Assembly (NCBI RefSeq): GCF_019823065.1
Contig: NZ_CP081966.1
Location: 1,705,501 to 1,769,500 of the forward strand
Reading direction: 5' to 3'
DNA length: 64,000 nt
Origin: Pseudomonas mosselii
GTDB taxonomy: Bacteria > Pseudomonadota > Gammaproteobacteria > Pseudomonadales > Pseudomonadaceae
A program made the translations under genes and the position numbers. Shown in pieces: positions 1 through 10,009 of this stretch; the stretch's first letter is position 1; the number at the start of each line of letters is the position of its first letter. The notes beneath the pieces were generated by a model, which did no database searches, was not told where the DNA came from, and worked only from the letters and a program-made list of their open reading frames with translations.

Positions 1-114
1 AGAAGATCAAGTGGAACTTCACCAAGTTCCTGGTCGATCCGCGCACCGGCAAGGTCAGCCGCTTTGCCCCGACCACCAAGCCCGAGGCGCTGAAGTCGGC
101 GATCGAGCCGCTGC

Positions 115-125
<11 letters not shown>
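1..125 (+). CDS. Glutathione peroxidase, C-terminal end (partial)
   Basis: Only the last 40 or so codons are inside the window, read in the frame beginning at base 3 and ending in TGA at 123-125. The translation starts [12 protein letters not shown] and ends AIEPLLNR, which matches the conserved C-terminal strand and helix of thiol/glutathione peroxidases, enzymes that reduce hydroperoxides in the cytoplasm. The catalytic Cys/Gln/Trp residues lie outside the window. It converges on the sensor kinase gene and the two stop regions overlap by about 11 bases. A glutathione peroxidase close to sagS is also the arrangement I recall from P. aeruginosa. Confidence 0.8.
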
Positions 126-2427
<2,302 letters not shown>

Positions 2428-2572
2428 GGGTCCCAAGCCGGTTACTTGCTCCGTGCGCTGCGCAAGCATAGCCGATCAGCCCTGGCTGCTGGCGGGTCTG
2501 TCTGTTCATTTCAGTTGATCGTCGATTAAGGGCCGCTGCGCCCCCAAAAAACTGAAATCAATAGGAGTCGTC

Positions 2573-3460
2573 ATGGACGCCCGTCTCAATGCTTTTCTCG
2601 ACCGCGCAGAATCCGTCCTCGCCCGCCTCGAACCCCTGCTGCCGGCCCCACGCCCGGACATCGACTGGACCCGTACCCTGGCGGCCCGCTGGCAACGCGA
2701 CGGCCGCAGCGGCTACCTGATGCCACTGGAGGTCAGCCTCGACATCCGCCTGTCCGACCTGATCGGTGTCGACCAGCAGCGCGAACAGCTGGGCCGCAAT
2801 ACCCACCAGTTCATCAACGGCATGCCGGCCAACCACGCCCTGCTGTGGGGCTCGCGCGGCACCGGCAAGTCGTCGCTGGTGCGGGCGCTGTTGGCCGAGC
2901 ATGCGGGCCAGGGCCTGCGCCTGATTGAAATCGAGCGCGACCACCTGGCCGACCTGCCACGGGTGGTCGAGCAACTGCAAAAACGTGAACAACGCTTCAT
3001 CCTGTTCTGCGACGACCTGTCGTTCGAAGCCGGGGAGGGCGATTACCGGGTGCTCAAGAGCGTGCTCGACGGCTCGCTGGAACAGGCCCCGGACAACGTG
3101 CTGCTATACGCCACCTCCAACCGCCGCCACCTGGTGCCGGAGAAACAGAGCGACAACGAGAACTGGAAGATGGTCGACGGCGAGCTGCACCCCAACGAAG
3201 CGGTGGAGGACAAGATCGCCCTGTCCGACCGCTTCGGCCTGTGGCTGTCGTTCTACCCGTTCAGCCAGGAGCACTTCCTCAACGTGGTCGAGCACTGGAT
3301 CGGCCAGCTGGCGCGCCCGGCCGGGCTGCAGTGGCAGCGCAGCGAAGCGCTCGACATCCTCGCCGTGCGCTGGGCCACCGGCCGCGGTAACCGTAATGGC
3401 CGTTGTGCCTATCAGTTCGCCCGCTACTGGGTCGGGCTGCAATTGCTGGAGCAGAAATAA
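2573..3460 (+). CDS. DUF815-type AAA+ ATPase
   Basis: Soluble P-loop ATPase of 295 residues. The Walker A motif LLWGSRGTGKSSL lies at residues 90-102, the Walker B-like FILFCDDLSF is near 140, and a sensor-like segment ATSNRRHLVPE is near 185. This is the DUF815 family of AAA+ proteins, whose substrate is unknown. It is divergent from the sensor kinase across 145 bases. Its TAA stop is followed immediately by the ATG of msrC, so the two are probably cotranscribed and translationally coupled. Confidence 0.85.
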   Translation: MDARLNAFLDRAESVLARLEPLLPAPRPDIDWTRTLAARWQRDGRSGYLMPLEVSLDIRLSDLIGVDQQREQLGRNTHQFINGMPANHALLWGSRGTGKSSLVRALLAEHAGQGLRLIEIERDHLADLPRVVEQLQKREQRFILFCDDLSFEAGEGDYRVLKSVLDGSLEQAPDNVLLYATSNRRHLVPEKQSDNENWKMVDGELHPNEAVEDKIALSDRFGLWLSFYPFSQEHFLNVVEHWIGQLARPAGLQWQRSEALDILAVRWATGRGNRNGRCAYQFARYWVGLQLLEQK

Positions 3461-3943
3461 ATGATCGACCTCAACGCCAGTGGCCAAGGCCTCGACGGCT
3501 ACGACTTGCTGGCCGCGCAAGTGCAGGCGCTGTTCGCCGACGAGCGCGACTTCATCGCCAACGCCGCGCAGTTCTCGGCGTTTCTCTACAACCAGGTAGA
3601 GGACCTGAACTGGGCGGGCTTCTATATCAACCGCAACGAAGCGCTGGTGCTCGGCCCGTTCCAGGGTCAGGTGGCGTGCGTGCGCATCCCGTTCGGTCGG
3701 GGCGTATGCGGCGCCGCGGCGGCCACCCGCACGACCCAGCGGGTCGAGGACGTGCACGCGTTTCCCGGGCATATCGCCTGTGACAGCGCGTCCAACAGCG
3801 AACTGGTGATTCCGTTGGTCAAGGCCGGAAGGCTGATCGGCGTGCTCGACCTGGACAGCCCGAAGCTGGCGCGCTTCAGCGAGGCCGACCAGGCAGGGCT
3901 GGAGCGGTTGGTCGAGGTGTTCCTCGCGTTGACCGATTGCTGA
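3461..3943 (+). CDS. msrC: Free methionine-(R)-sulfoxide reductase (GAF domain)
   Basis: Single GAF-domain protein of 160 residues that reduces free methionine-R-sulfoxide with thioredoxin as electron donor. Signature segments WAGFYI (51-56), IPFGRGVCG (76-84) and LDLDSPKLARF near the C-terminus are present. Cysteines at 73, 83 and 107 have the same spacing (10 and 24) as Cys84, Cys94 and Cys118 of the E. coli enzyme as I recall it. The start codon directly abuts the stop of the upstream ATPase gene, and a strong hairpin follows 10 bases after the stop. With the glutathione peroxidase gene nearby, this looks like a chromosomal oxidative-damage neighbourhood. Confidence 0.9.
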   Translation: MIDLNASGQGLDGYDLLAAQVQALFADERDFIANAAQFSAFLYNQVEDLNWAGFYINRNEALVLGPFQGQVACVRIPFGRGVCGAAAATRTTQRVEDVHAFPGHIACDSASNSELVIPLVKAGRLIGVLDLDSPKLARFSEADQAGLERLVEVFLALTDC

Positions 3944-3950
3944 AATGAAG

Positions 3951-3977
3951 AAGGGGCCTGCGAAGGCCCCTTTCTTT
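3951..3977. terminator. Bidirectional rho-independent terminator
   Basis: GGGGCCT-GCGA-AGGCCCC forms a perfect 7-bp stem with a GCGA loop at 3953-3970. It is followed by TTTCTTTT and preceded by an A-rich stretch. It sits between convergent msrC and the membrane protein gene at 4021 and could serve both. Confidence 0.8.
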
Positions 3978-3983
3978 TGGGGC

Positions 3984-4010
3984 GTGGGAGCGGGCTTGCC
4001 CCGCGATAGA
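3984..4010. repeat. P. putida-type REP fragment
   Basis: GTGGGAGCGGGCTTGCCCCG followed by CGAT matches the core of the abundant repetitive extragenic palindrome of the P. putida group. A diverged second copy is at 4904-4930. Both lie in chromosomal intergenic DNA, and I saw none inside the ICE. Confidence 0.7.
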
Positions 4011-4020
4011 GTCAGCGCTG

Positions 4021-4788
4021 TCAGTCGTAGATGACCTTCTTCTTCCAGGTCTCATCCTCGTCGGTCTTGAGCCCTTGGGTCAGCGCGTTCTGTTCATTCT
4101 CCGCCGGTTCCATCTGGTCCAGCACCTGGGCATTGGCCCGGTTCAGCAGTTTCTCAAGGTAGGTCAACTGCTCTTCATACTGCTTGGGCTCAGGCTGCTT
4201 GCGCAGGTACTGCACGCCACGCTCGAAGGCCAGGCGCGCCTGCCCTGGCTGGTTCTGCTGCAGGGCCTGCTGGCCGAGGTTGTTGAAGAACTCGATATGC
4301 AGCAGCACGAGGATATGACGGATTTCCTTGACCCAATACTTGCCTTCGTTGGTCGCCAGGAAGCCTTCCTGAGTGGCACGCACGATCTGGTTGTGCAGCA
4401 GTTCCAGCAAAAAGCGCACGTCCTTGGCCTTTACCTCGGTCTGGATGGGCGAGGGTGGGTTACTGACCGGTATCCTCTCGCCTTGGGCGATCAGCCCTTC
4501 CAGCTCGGCGATGCGTGCCTTGAGGTCGCCACTGTGCTTGTCCAGGGCCAGCTGGCGCTGGTTGAGGTTCAGTTCGAGGCGGGTCAGCAGCAGTTTGAGC
4601 GCGGGCGTCATGAATTGCCCGGGGAAGGTCTCGGTGATTTCGCCGCAACGGCGCAGGCGGTCGGCCAGCTCGACCTTGAGCCGTGCGCGCTCGAGCTTGC
4701 CGTTCTCGACCACATTGTTGAGGTAGCCGATCACGATCAGCAGCGCGATACCCGCAACGATAAGCAGGGTGATCAGAAGTGGTGTCAC
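4021..4788 (-). CDS. Membrane-anchored coiled-coil protein, unknown function
   Basis: A 255-residue protein with one N-terminal transmembrane helix (LLITLLIVAGIALLIVIGYL, about residues 4-23) and a long cytoplasmic, strongly helical body. Residues 40-100 contain a coiled coil (LNLNQRQLALDKHSGDLKA). Residues 165-215 (NNLGQQALQQNQPGQARLAF, then GVQYLRKQ) look like a TPR-type helical repeat, and the tail is acidic. I do not recognise a named family. Pseudomonas genomes carry a similar gene beside the Glu/Gly tRNA operon, so it is probably core chromosome. A scaffold or envelope-stress role is possible but nothing in the sequence proves it. Confidence 0.7.
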   Translation of the reverse strand: MTPLLITLLIVAGIALLIVIGYLNNVVENGKLERARLKVELADRLRRCGEITETFPGQFMTPALKLLLTRLELNLNQRQLALDKHSGDLKARIAELEGLIAQGERIPVSNPPSPIQTEVKAKDVRFLLELLHNQIVRATQEGFLATNEGKYWVKEIRHILVLLHIEFFNNLGQQALQQNQPGQARLAFERGVQYLRKQPEPKQYEEQLTYLEKLLNRANAQVLDQMEPAENEQNALTQGLKTDEDETWKKKVIYD

Positions 4789-4903
4789 CGTTAACGCCTC
4801 ATGAAGAAGTTTTGCATCTATCGAGAGTGTAGTGAGTCCGCCCGAAAGCGAACAGTGCAGCCTGGCGGACAGTCCTGCTCGCCCTTGAATCCATGAAGCA
4901 TTC

Positions 4904-4930
4904 GTGGGAGCGGGCTAGCCCTGCGATCAG
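4904..4930. repeat. Diverged REP fragment
   Basis: GTGGGAGCGGGCTAGCCCTG followed by CGAT is a second, slightly degenerate copy of the palindrome core at 3984. Confidence 0.55.
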
Positions 4931-5106
4931 GCCCTCAAGCCTTGCCTATATGTATCGGCCCATCATCCAAAACCTACAGGTAGTGGCACATCGCTACGAG
5001 CTTGCCGAGCCAACGTCAGAAAAGCAACGCCAATCCCCGGACGCATCCTGCACCACCACCCATGACGACGGGAAGTCATTGATTTAAATAAATTTCTACA
5101 AAGGGG

Positions 5107-5135
5107 TTGACGACCTTCCAAGGCATCCATAGAAT
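5107..5135 (+). promoter_or_regulatory. Sigma70 promoter of the tRNA operon
   Basis: TTGACG (5107-5112) and TAGAAT (5130-5135) are separated by 17 bases. They are preceded by an AT-rich stretch and followed by a GC-rich discriminator (GCGCGCC), the pattern expected for a stringently controlled stable-RNA promoter. Confidence 0.7.
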
Positions 5136-5221
5136 GCGCGCCACTTGCAGCGTAAAGCACACAGCGAAACGCGGCAGGGAGTGAAAGCAAGCAGTACTCT
5201 AATAGGTAATGCGAGCAGTGT

Positions 5222-5297
5222 GTCCCCTTCGTCTAGTGGCCTAGGACACCGCCCTTTCACGGCGGTAACAGGGGTTCGAGTCCCCTAGGGGACGCCA
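5222..5297 (+). tRNA. tRNA-Glu (TTC), first copy
   Basis: A 76-base cloverleaf with encoded CCA. The acceptor stem is GTCCCCT/AGGGGAC, the anticodon loop CTTTCAC gives TTC, and the T loop is GGTTCGAGTCC. It is identical to the copy at 5470. Confidence 0.95.
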
Positions 5298-5301
5298 TAT
5301 T

Positions 5302-5377
<76 letters not shown>

Positions 5378-5469
5378 GTTTCTCCGGCACTGCTTCGGCA
5401 GGGCAGGAAAAGAAAATCCAGGCTGAATCGTGAGGTTCATGTTCTGGTGCGCTGAAAAGCGTCGGCTTA

Positions 5470-5545
5470 GTCCCCTTCGTCTAGTGGCCTAGGACACCGC
5501 CCTTTCACGGCGGTAACAGGGGTTCGAGTCCCCTAGGGGACGCCA
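5470..5545 (+). tRNA. tRNA-Glu (TTC), second copy
   Basis: Identical in sequence to the first tRNA-Glu, and followed by the second tRNA-Gly after 5 bases. Confidence 0.95.
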
Positions 5546-5550
5546 TATTT

Positions 5551-5626
<76 letters not shown>

Positions 5627-5668
5627 AATTTTGATCCACAGACTTCTACTGGGGTCTGTAGGTCATTG

Positions 5669-5694
5669 AAAAAAGGAGCTTCGGCTCCTTTTTT
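5669..5694. terminator. Terminator at the ICE left edge
   Basis: A6-GGAGC-TTCG-GCTCC-T6 is a symmetrical tetraloop hairpin 43 bases into the ICE. It should stop tRNA-operon transcripts from running into the integrase gene, leaving int dependent on its own promoter. Confidence 0.85.
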
Positions 5695-5852
5695 CATTCC
5701 AGCGAGTGCCACGGAAATCCACCCACAGCTACCGTTTTTGAGTGACCAAATAAGGCACAAGAATACGGGTGGGTCGGCTACCGGATAGTTGCTGGGGCTG
5801 AGCGGGGACCATGACGAGCATAGGGCCTAAGTCATTACTTAGGAGTCTCGAA

Positions 5853-7796
5853 ATGGCGCTCTCTGATCTGACCGTCCGGCAGGCGAAGACCACCGGAAAA
5901 CGCTACACCCTCTCCGACAACGACTGCCTGGGCCTGATGGTCTCAGCCGCAGGCGGCAAGTCATGGCAATTCCGCTACTACTGGCTGGGCAAGCAAAAGC
6001 GCCTGTGCCTGGGCGGCTATCCTGCTCTCAGCCTGCGCGAGGCCCGGATCGAGCGAGACAAGGCCCAGGCCCTGCTCGCCAGGGGGATCGATCCTCAGGT
6101 CGAGCGCGACCAGAAACGGCACGCGGCCAAGCTGGCGGGCGAATACACCTTCAAGACCGTCTTCGATGCCTGGGTCGAGCATCGCCGCAAGGAACTCAAG
6201 GAAGGCCGTCAAAGCACGCTGTCGCAGATCCTGCGCATCTTCAACAAGGACGTGTTGCCCACCCTGGGAAGAATGTCGATCTACGACATTCGCCGCCCCC
6301 AACTCCTGGGCGTCTTGGCGGCGATCGAGAAACGCAAGGCGTTCACCACCGCCGAGAAGGTCCGCACCTGGTTCAACCAGTTGTTCCGCTATGCCCTGGT
6401 CATTGCCGAGGGGTTGGAAGTCAACCCGGCCGCCGACCTGGACGTGGTGGCAGAGCCCAAGCCCCCCGTAGCCCACAATCCCTACCTGCACCTGCCCGAG
6501 ATGCCCGAGTTCCTCCAGAAGCTCCGGCTCTACAACCCCCGTGGCTGGCAGACCCAGCTTGGCGTCCGGCTGCTGTTCCTGACCGGGGTGCGCACCGGCG
6601 AACTGCGATTGGCCGAACCCGAACAGTTCGACCTCGACAGGGGCTTGTGGATCATCCCACCGCAGATCGTCAAGCAGCTCCAGGATGAAATGCGCAAGGC
6701 AGGGAAGCGGCCGCAGGATGTGCCCCCCTATATCGTGCCGCTATCCCTGCAGGCCATCGAGATCGTGCGCTATCTCCTGGGGGTGATGCGGCCGGCGCAG
6801 AAGTACTTGCTGTCACACCGCAGCGAACTCAAGAAGCGCATCAGCGAGAACACCCTCAACAAGGCCGTGCAGCTCATGGGCTATGAGGGGCGCCTGACCG
6901 GCCACGGCATCCGCGGCACTATCTCGACGGCGCTCAACGAGATTGGCTACCCGAAGATTTGGGTGGACGCGCAGCTTTCCCATTCCGACCCCAACAAGGT
7001 GAGTTCGTCCTACAACCACGCCAAGTACGTTGAGCCGCGCCGTCGGATGATGCAGGACTGGGCCGATCGGCTCGACCTGCTCGAACAGGGCGAAGTGGAA
7101 GCCGCGAGCGCGCATCTGACCATCCGTATCGACGGGGCGCCGGCGATGGCAGAAGTGGAGGAAGCGGTGGATGCGACCCTCGCGATGGCCGAGCCCACTC
7201 CTCCCGGCGTCCCGCCCGTCGTGGCCACGCCTATTGTCGTAACCCCGAGCAGCGGCGGCATCACGTTCCAGCGGCTGTCTCAGGTACCGCCGCCTCCGAC
7301 GCATGCCCCAGAGCCGGAAGTGTCCGCGATCCAGCGCGAGCGCGAGGAAATGCTGACCATCTACGAGTCTCCAAGCAGCTTGCCGGTCCCGCTGTTCGGC
7401 AAGCTGGCCGGAAAGTCCAAGGACCAGATCAACCGCGAACTGAAAGCGGGCAAGTTGCTGTCCATCAGTTTGGGCAATCGGGGGCAGCGTGTTCCCGATT
7501 GGCAACTGGTGCCGCTCAAGCACAAGCTGGCCCAGGTGCTCATGAACCAGTGCCCGCACGCGGATTCGTGGGATCTGTACCGCATGCTGACCCAGCCGCA
7601 CCCTGACCTGGGGGACCGCGCGGCCATTGATGCGGTCACGCCGACCAACGTACCGGCGATCATCCAGGTCATCATGGGCGACTACCAGCACTATGCGGAT
7701 ATGCCCGAGGCCATTGCCCCGTACCCCATCCCCGAGGATGTGCGGCAAAGCGTTCGTCGGCTGGTGGATAGCGCAGTAGTTCTAGACGGAGCATAG
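5853..7796 (+). CDS. intB13: ICE tyrosine integrase (P4/IntB13 type) with antitoxin-like C-terminus
   Basis: Site-specific recombinase of 647 residues that would integrate and excise the ICE at tRNA-Gly. The start at 5853 (MALSDLTVRQAKTT) has AGGAG 8 bases upstream; an in-frame ATG at 5811 is less likely. The order is DUF4102 arm-type DNA-binding domain (1-90), core-binding SAM-like domain (100-195), and catalytic domain with Arg in GVRTGELR (about 247), HGIR (351-354) and a Tyr in SYNHAKY (probably 387). Residues 400-500 form a linker rich in Pro, Ala and Val. Residues of about 510-610 resemble the Xre antitoxin encoded at 35695 at roughly 40% identity by my hand alignment, a domain absent from ordinary phage integrases. 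The symbol reflects similarity to the ICEclc integrase. Confidence 0.9.
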   Translation: MALSDLTVRQAKTTGKRYTLSDNDCLGLMVSAAGGKSWQFRYYWLGKQKRLCLGGYPALSLREARIERDKAQALLARGIDPQVERDQKRHAAKLAGEYTFKTVFDAWVEHRRKELKEGRQSTLSQILRIFNKDVLPTLGRMSIYDIRRPQLLGVLAAIEKRKAFTTAEKVRTWFNQLFRYALVIAEGLEVNPAADLDVVAEPKPPVAHNPYLHLPEMPEFLQKLRLYNPRGWQTQLGVRLLFLTGVRTGELRLAEPEQFDLDRGLWIIPPQIVKQLQDEMRKAGKRPQDVPPYIVPLSLQAIEIVRYLLGVMRPAQKYLLSHRSELKKRISENTLNKAVQLMGYEGRLTGHGIRGTISTALNEIGYPKIWVDAQLSHSDPNKVSSSYNHAKYVEPRRRMMQDWADRLDLLEQGEVEAASAHLTIRIDGAPAMAEVEEAVDATLAMAEPTPPGVPPVVATPIVVTPSSGGITFQRLSQVPPPPTHAPEPEVSAIQREREEMLTIYESPSSLPVPLFGKLAGKSKDQINRELKAGKLLSISLGNRGQRVPDWQLVPLKHKLAQVLMNQCPHADSWDLYRMLTQPHPDLGDRAAIDAVTPTNVPAIIQVIMGDYQHYADMPEAIAPYPIPEDVRQSVRRLVDSAVVLDGA

Positions 7797-7810
7797 GGCT
7801 CTCAAACCTT

Positions 7811-7832
7811 GCAGGGGCCTTGCGGCCCCTGC
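7811..7832. terminator. Terminator between convergent int and dyp
   Basis: GCAGGGGCC-TTGC-GGCCCCTGC is a perfect 9-bp stem between the integrase stop and the end of the peroxidase gene. No long T-run follows, so activity is inferred from position and stem strength. Confidence 0.65.
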
Positions 7833-7833
7833 A

Positions 7834-8814
7834 TTACGCTTGCACCGCCTCCACGAGTTCGCTCAGCGTGCGCGGTGCGGGAGCGAAGAACACGGCGCCG
7901 GTGTGCGCCGTCGAGAAATCGAGCAGGCGGTCGTGCATGCCTGGCGGATCGCCGAGGAACATGCGCTCCAGCATCTTCTGCGTCACCCACAGATGCCTGG
8001 AGTAGCCGATGAAGTAGGTGCCATATTCGCCCTGGCCGGGGCGGCCGAAGGGCATGTTGTCGCGCAGGATGTCGTGCTCGGTGCCGTCGTCGTCCACGAT
8101 CGTGGCGAGGGTCTTGTGCGATTTCTGGCCGCTCGTCGCGTCGGGCAATTCGACATTGCTGACGATCTCCCGGCCGATGATCCGCTCTTGCTCGTCCTTG
8201 GCGAGCCGAGCCCACGGCTGCATTTGGTGCAGATACTTCTGCACCACCAAGTAGCTGCCGCCGGCGAACGCCTGATCTTCACTGCCGACCAGCGTCGAGG
8301 CGCCGATGTCGTGCCCGGTCGGGTTGGCCGTGCCATCGACAAAGCCAAGCAGGTCGCGGGAGTCGAAGTAGCGAAAACCGACCACCTCGTCGGCCACCGT
8401 CACGCTGCTGCCCAGTTGGTCCAGCAGCAGGCGCTCGAATTCAAAACAGAGGTCCTCGCGTTCGGCACGGATGTGAAAGAACAGGTCGCCGGGCGTGGCA
8501 GGCGCGGTGTGCTTGGCACCCTCGATGGGCACGAAGGGCCGTAGTTCCTTCGGGCGCTTCCCGGTCTGGAAACGGTCCCATAGCGCCGATCCCAGTGCAG
8601 TGATGCACGACAGCCGGCCGTTGAGATCGCGGAAGCCCACCGTTTTGATCAGGTCGTCCAGCCCGTCCAAGACGCCGGCGACCGCCTGAAGGGCCTCGTG
8701 GCCCTCGGCGACCGTCAACGTGAGAAACACCGCCGCGCGCGACAGCGGCGCATCGATGCTTTGCGAGTCAATTGGTACTCGATCCCAACCACTTCCAACC
8801 ATTCGTGCCTCCAA
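7834..8814 (-). CDS. Dye-decolourising (DyP-type) heme peroxidase
   Basis: A 326-residue heme peroxidase of the DyP superfamily, YfeX-like subgroup. The family signature GFVDGTANP is at 157-165 with the catalytic Asp at about 160. The likely proximal heme His is in KSHKT (about 233) and the distal Arg is in LRDNMPFG (about 251), followed by GQGEYGTYFIGYSR. No signal or Tat peptide is visible, so it should be cytoplasmic. The family oxidises dyes and phenolics with peroxide; the physiological substrate here is unknown. It is the first cargo gene after the integrase and convergent with it. A promoter was not identified in the roughly 100 bases upstream. Confidence 0.9.
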   Translation of the reverse strand: MEARMVGSGWDRVPIDSQSIDAPLSRAAVFLTLTVAEGHEALQAVAGVLDGLDDLIKTVGFRDLNGRLSCITALGSALWDRFQTGKRPKELRPFVPIEGAKHTAPATPGDLFFHIRAEREDLCFEFERLLLDQLGSSVTVADEVVGFRYFDSRDLLGFVDGTANPTGHDIGASTLVGSEDQAFAGGSYLVVQKYLHQMQPWARLAKDEQERIIGREIVSNVELPDATSGQKSHKTLATIVDDDGTEHDILRDNMPFGRPGQGEYGTYFIGYSRHLWVTQKMLERMFLGDPPGMHDRLLDFSTAHTGAVFFAPAPRTLSELVEAVQA

Positions 8815-8920
8815 AGACCATGTTAATTCATCATATTGCCAGAGATGGAAGCGCTATCACTGGCGCGCTAACAGGCGCGTGCCGCTGCAATTACCCGCAC
8901 GCAGCCTCGGCGAGAGCGGG

Positions 8921-9574
8921 CTATGGGGTATTCGAGCAAGCCGCCCTGTCCCTGGCAACCAGCATTGCCCTGTGCTCGAACCGCTCAGAAACAACATTGG
9001 CTCGTCCGTGGGGTCGCTGCAGGTATGTCACGATCTCGTAGGGGCCGTCTGAAAGCGGTCGCATAGTGATCCCCCACGCATGGGCACGCTCAATGCGCGA
9101 TTGCGCGGAGAGCCCCACTCCGTAGCCAGCGGTCACCCAAAGCGCCATCATCTCGAACGAAGTCACGTGCTGAATGCTCTGCTGGCTCAACGGAAGAAAG
9201 GACAGTCGCTGATCCAGCAGTAGGCAAGCCTCCGCCGGCCAGCGAAACACCGGATAGTCCAGAAGCTCGGCAAGCGTGATCTTCGCCTGGGCAACTAAGG
9301 GGGACCCCAGCGGCACTGCAACAGCCACGTTCTCCACCCAGAGCGGTTGGCTTTTCACAGCCGGAGCACCAGCGTTCCGAAGCGTCATTCCAGCGTCGTA
9401 GCGGCCTTCCTCAAGGCCCGTCAACAGATCATCGGCTGAGGTCTCAAAGAACGTGATGGTGACTTCTGGTTCCTCCGCGCGCTGTAGGGCAAGAAGCGTT
9501 GTGAGGCAAGAGGATGGCACTCCGGGCGCGATAGCAAGCCTGAAATGGGAAAACTGGCTGGTGGCGTCATGCAT
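8921..9574 (-). CDS. LysR-type effector-binding domain lacking the HTH
   Basis: About 217 residues from the ATG at 9574; a TTG at 9610 would add 12. Homology to LysR regulators starts exactly at the effector domain (HFRLAIAPGVPSSC) and runs through SFEMMALWVTAGYGVGLSAQ to the end. The N-terminal winged HTH of about 60-90 residues is missing, and I see no HTH code in any frame before the divergent XRE gene. It resembles the effector domain of the full LysR at 10010. It is either a truncation or a stand-alone ligand-sensing subunit. Its divergent partner encodes a small DNA-binding protein, so a split sensor/DNA-binder pair is possible, but that is inference. Confidence 0.7.
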   Translation of the reverse strand: MHDATSQFSHFRLAIAPGVPSSCLTTLLALQRAEEPEVTITFFETSADDLLTGLEEGRYDAGMTLRNAGAPAVKSQPLWVENVAVAVPLGSPLVAQAKITLAELLDYPVFRWPAEACLLLDQRLSFLPLSQQSIQHVTSFEMMALWVTAGYGVGLSAQSRIERAHAWGITMRPLSDGPYEIVTYLQRPHGRANVVSERFEHRAMLVARDRAACSNTP

Positions 9575-9637
9575 GAGGGCCCCCAATAAGCGATCTGTCC
9601 AGAAAGGCAAACCAGCGTTTCAGGAAAGAGTGAAGTT

Positions 9638-9664
9638 TAACGTCGTTATCTTTAACGTGGTTAA
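9638..9664. promoter_or_regulatory. Tandem palindromic operator between divergent LysR-domain and XRE genes
   Basis: Two perfect palindromes lie side by side: TAACG-T-CGTTA (9638-9648) and TTAAC-GTG-GTTAA (9652-9664). They are embedded in 13-bp direct repeats of TTTAACGTSGTTA spaced 15 bases apart. The site is 3 bases upstream of the first possible XRE codon, as expected for an autoregulatory operator. Confidence 0.65.
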
Positions 9665-9693
9665 TTGTGGCAGATTGTTTGACGCTTCTGCTA

Positions 9694-9987
9694 ATGCAGA
9701 AATCAACAATTCAGCCAGGCCGTCCTTCTGGCACATCGACGTATGAATCCGAGTCGGCGTTAGCCTTCGGACAGGCCGTGCGCGCTGCGCGCGTCGCTCA
9801 AGGAGTCGCGCAAGACGAGTTCGCATCTCGGGCAAGCATTTCGCGTTCTCACATGGGTAAGATCGAGCGTGGTGAGCACGTGCCCACGCTTCCGCTCATA
9901 CTGAAAATTTCTACGGCACTTGGAATAAGCGCGGCTGACCTGATGACGGCGACCGAACGCAATCTGCGTGCCGACACTGATCCCTGA
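9694..9987 (+). CDS. XRE-family transcriptional regulator
   Basis: Small DNA-binding protein of about 97 residues. The HTH_3 domain spans about 25-85: FGQAVRAARVAQGVAQDEFA is followed by SRSHMGKIERGEHVPTLPLI, with the second and third helices clearly recognisable. I prefer the ATG at 9694 (MQKSTIQPGR); an ATG at 9667 would overlap the operator edge. There is no effector domain. It is divergent from the HTH-less LysR-domain gene and ends 23 bases before the convergent full LysR gene. Repression of its own divergent promoter through the TTTAACGT palindromes is likely. Confidence 0.85.
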   Translation: MQKSTIQPGRPSGTSTYESESALAFGQAVRAARVAQGVAQDEFASRASISRSHMGKIERGEHVPTLPLILKISTALGISAADLMTATERNLRADTDP

Positions 9988-10009
9988 GTGTCTAGCCTGC
10001 CAGGCTCCG

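Larger units (their letters stand above)
4789..5221. other. Intergenic region upstream of the tRNA operon
   Basis: About 430 bases with no convincing gene. It holds a diverged REP fragment (4904-4930), an AT-rich UP-like stretch (about 5083-5100) and the tRNA promoter at 5107-5135. Confidence 0.6.
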
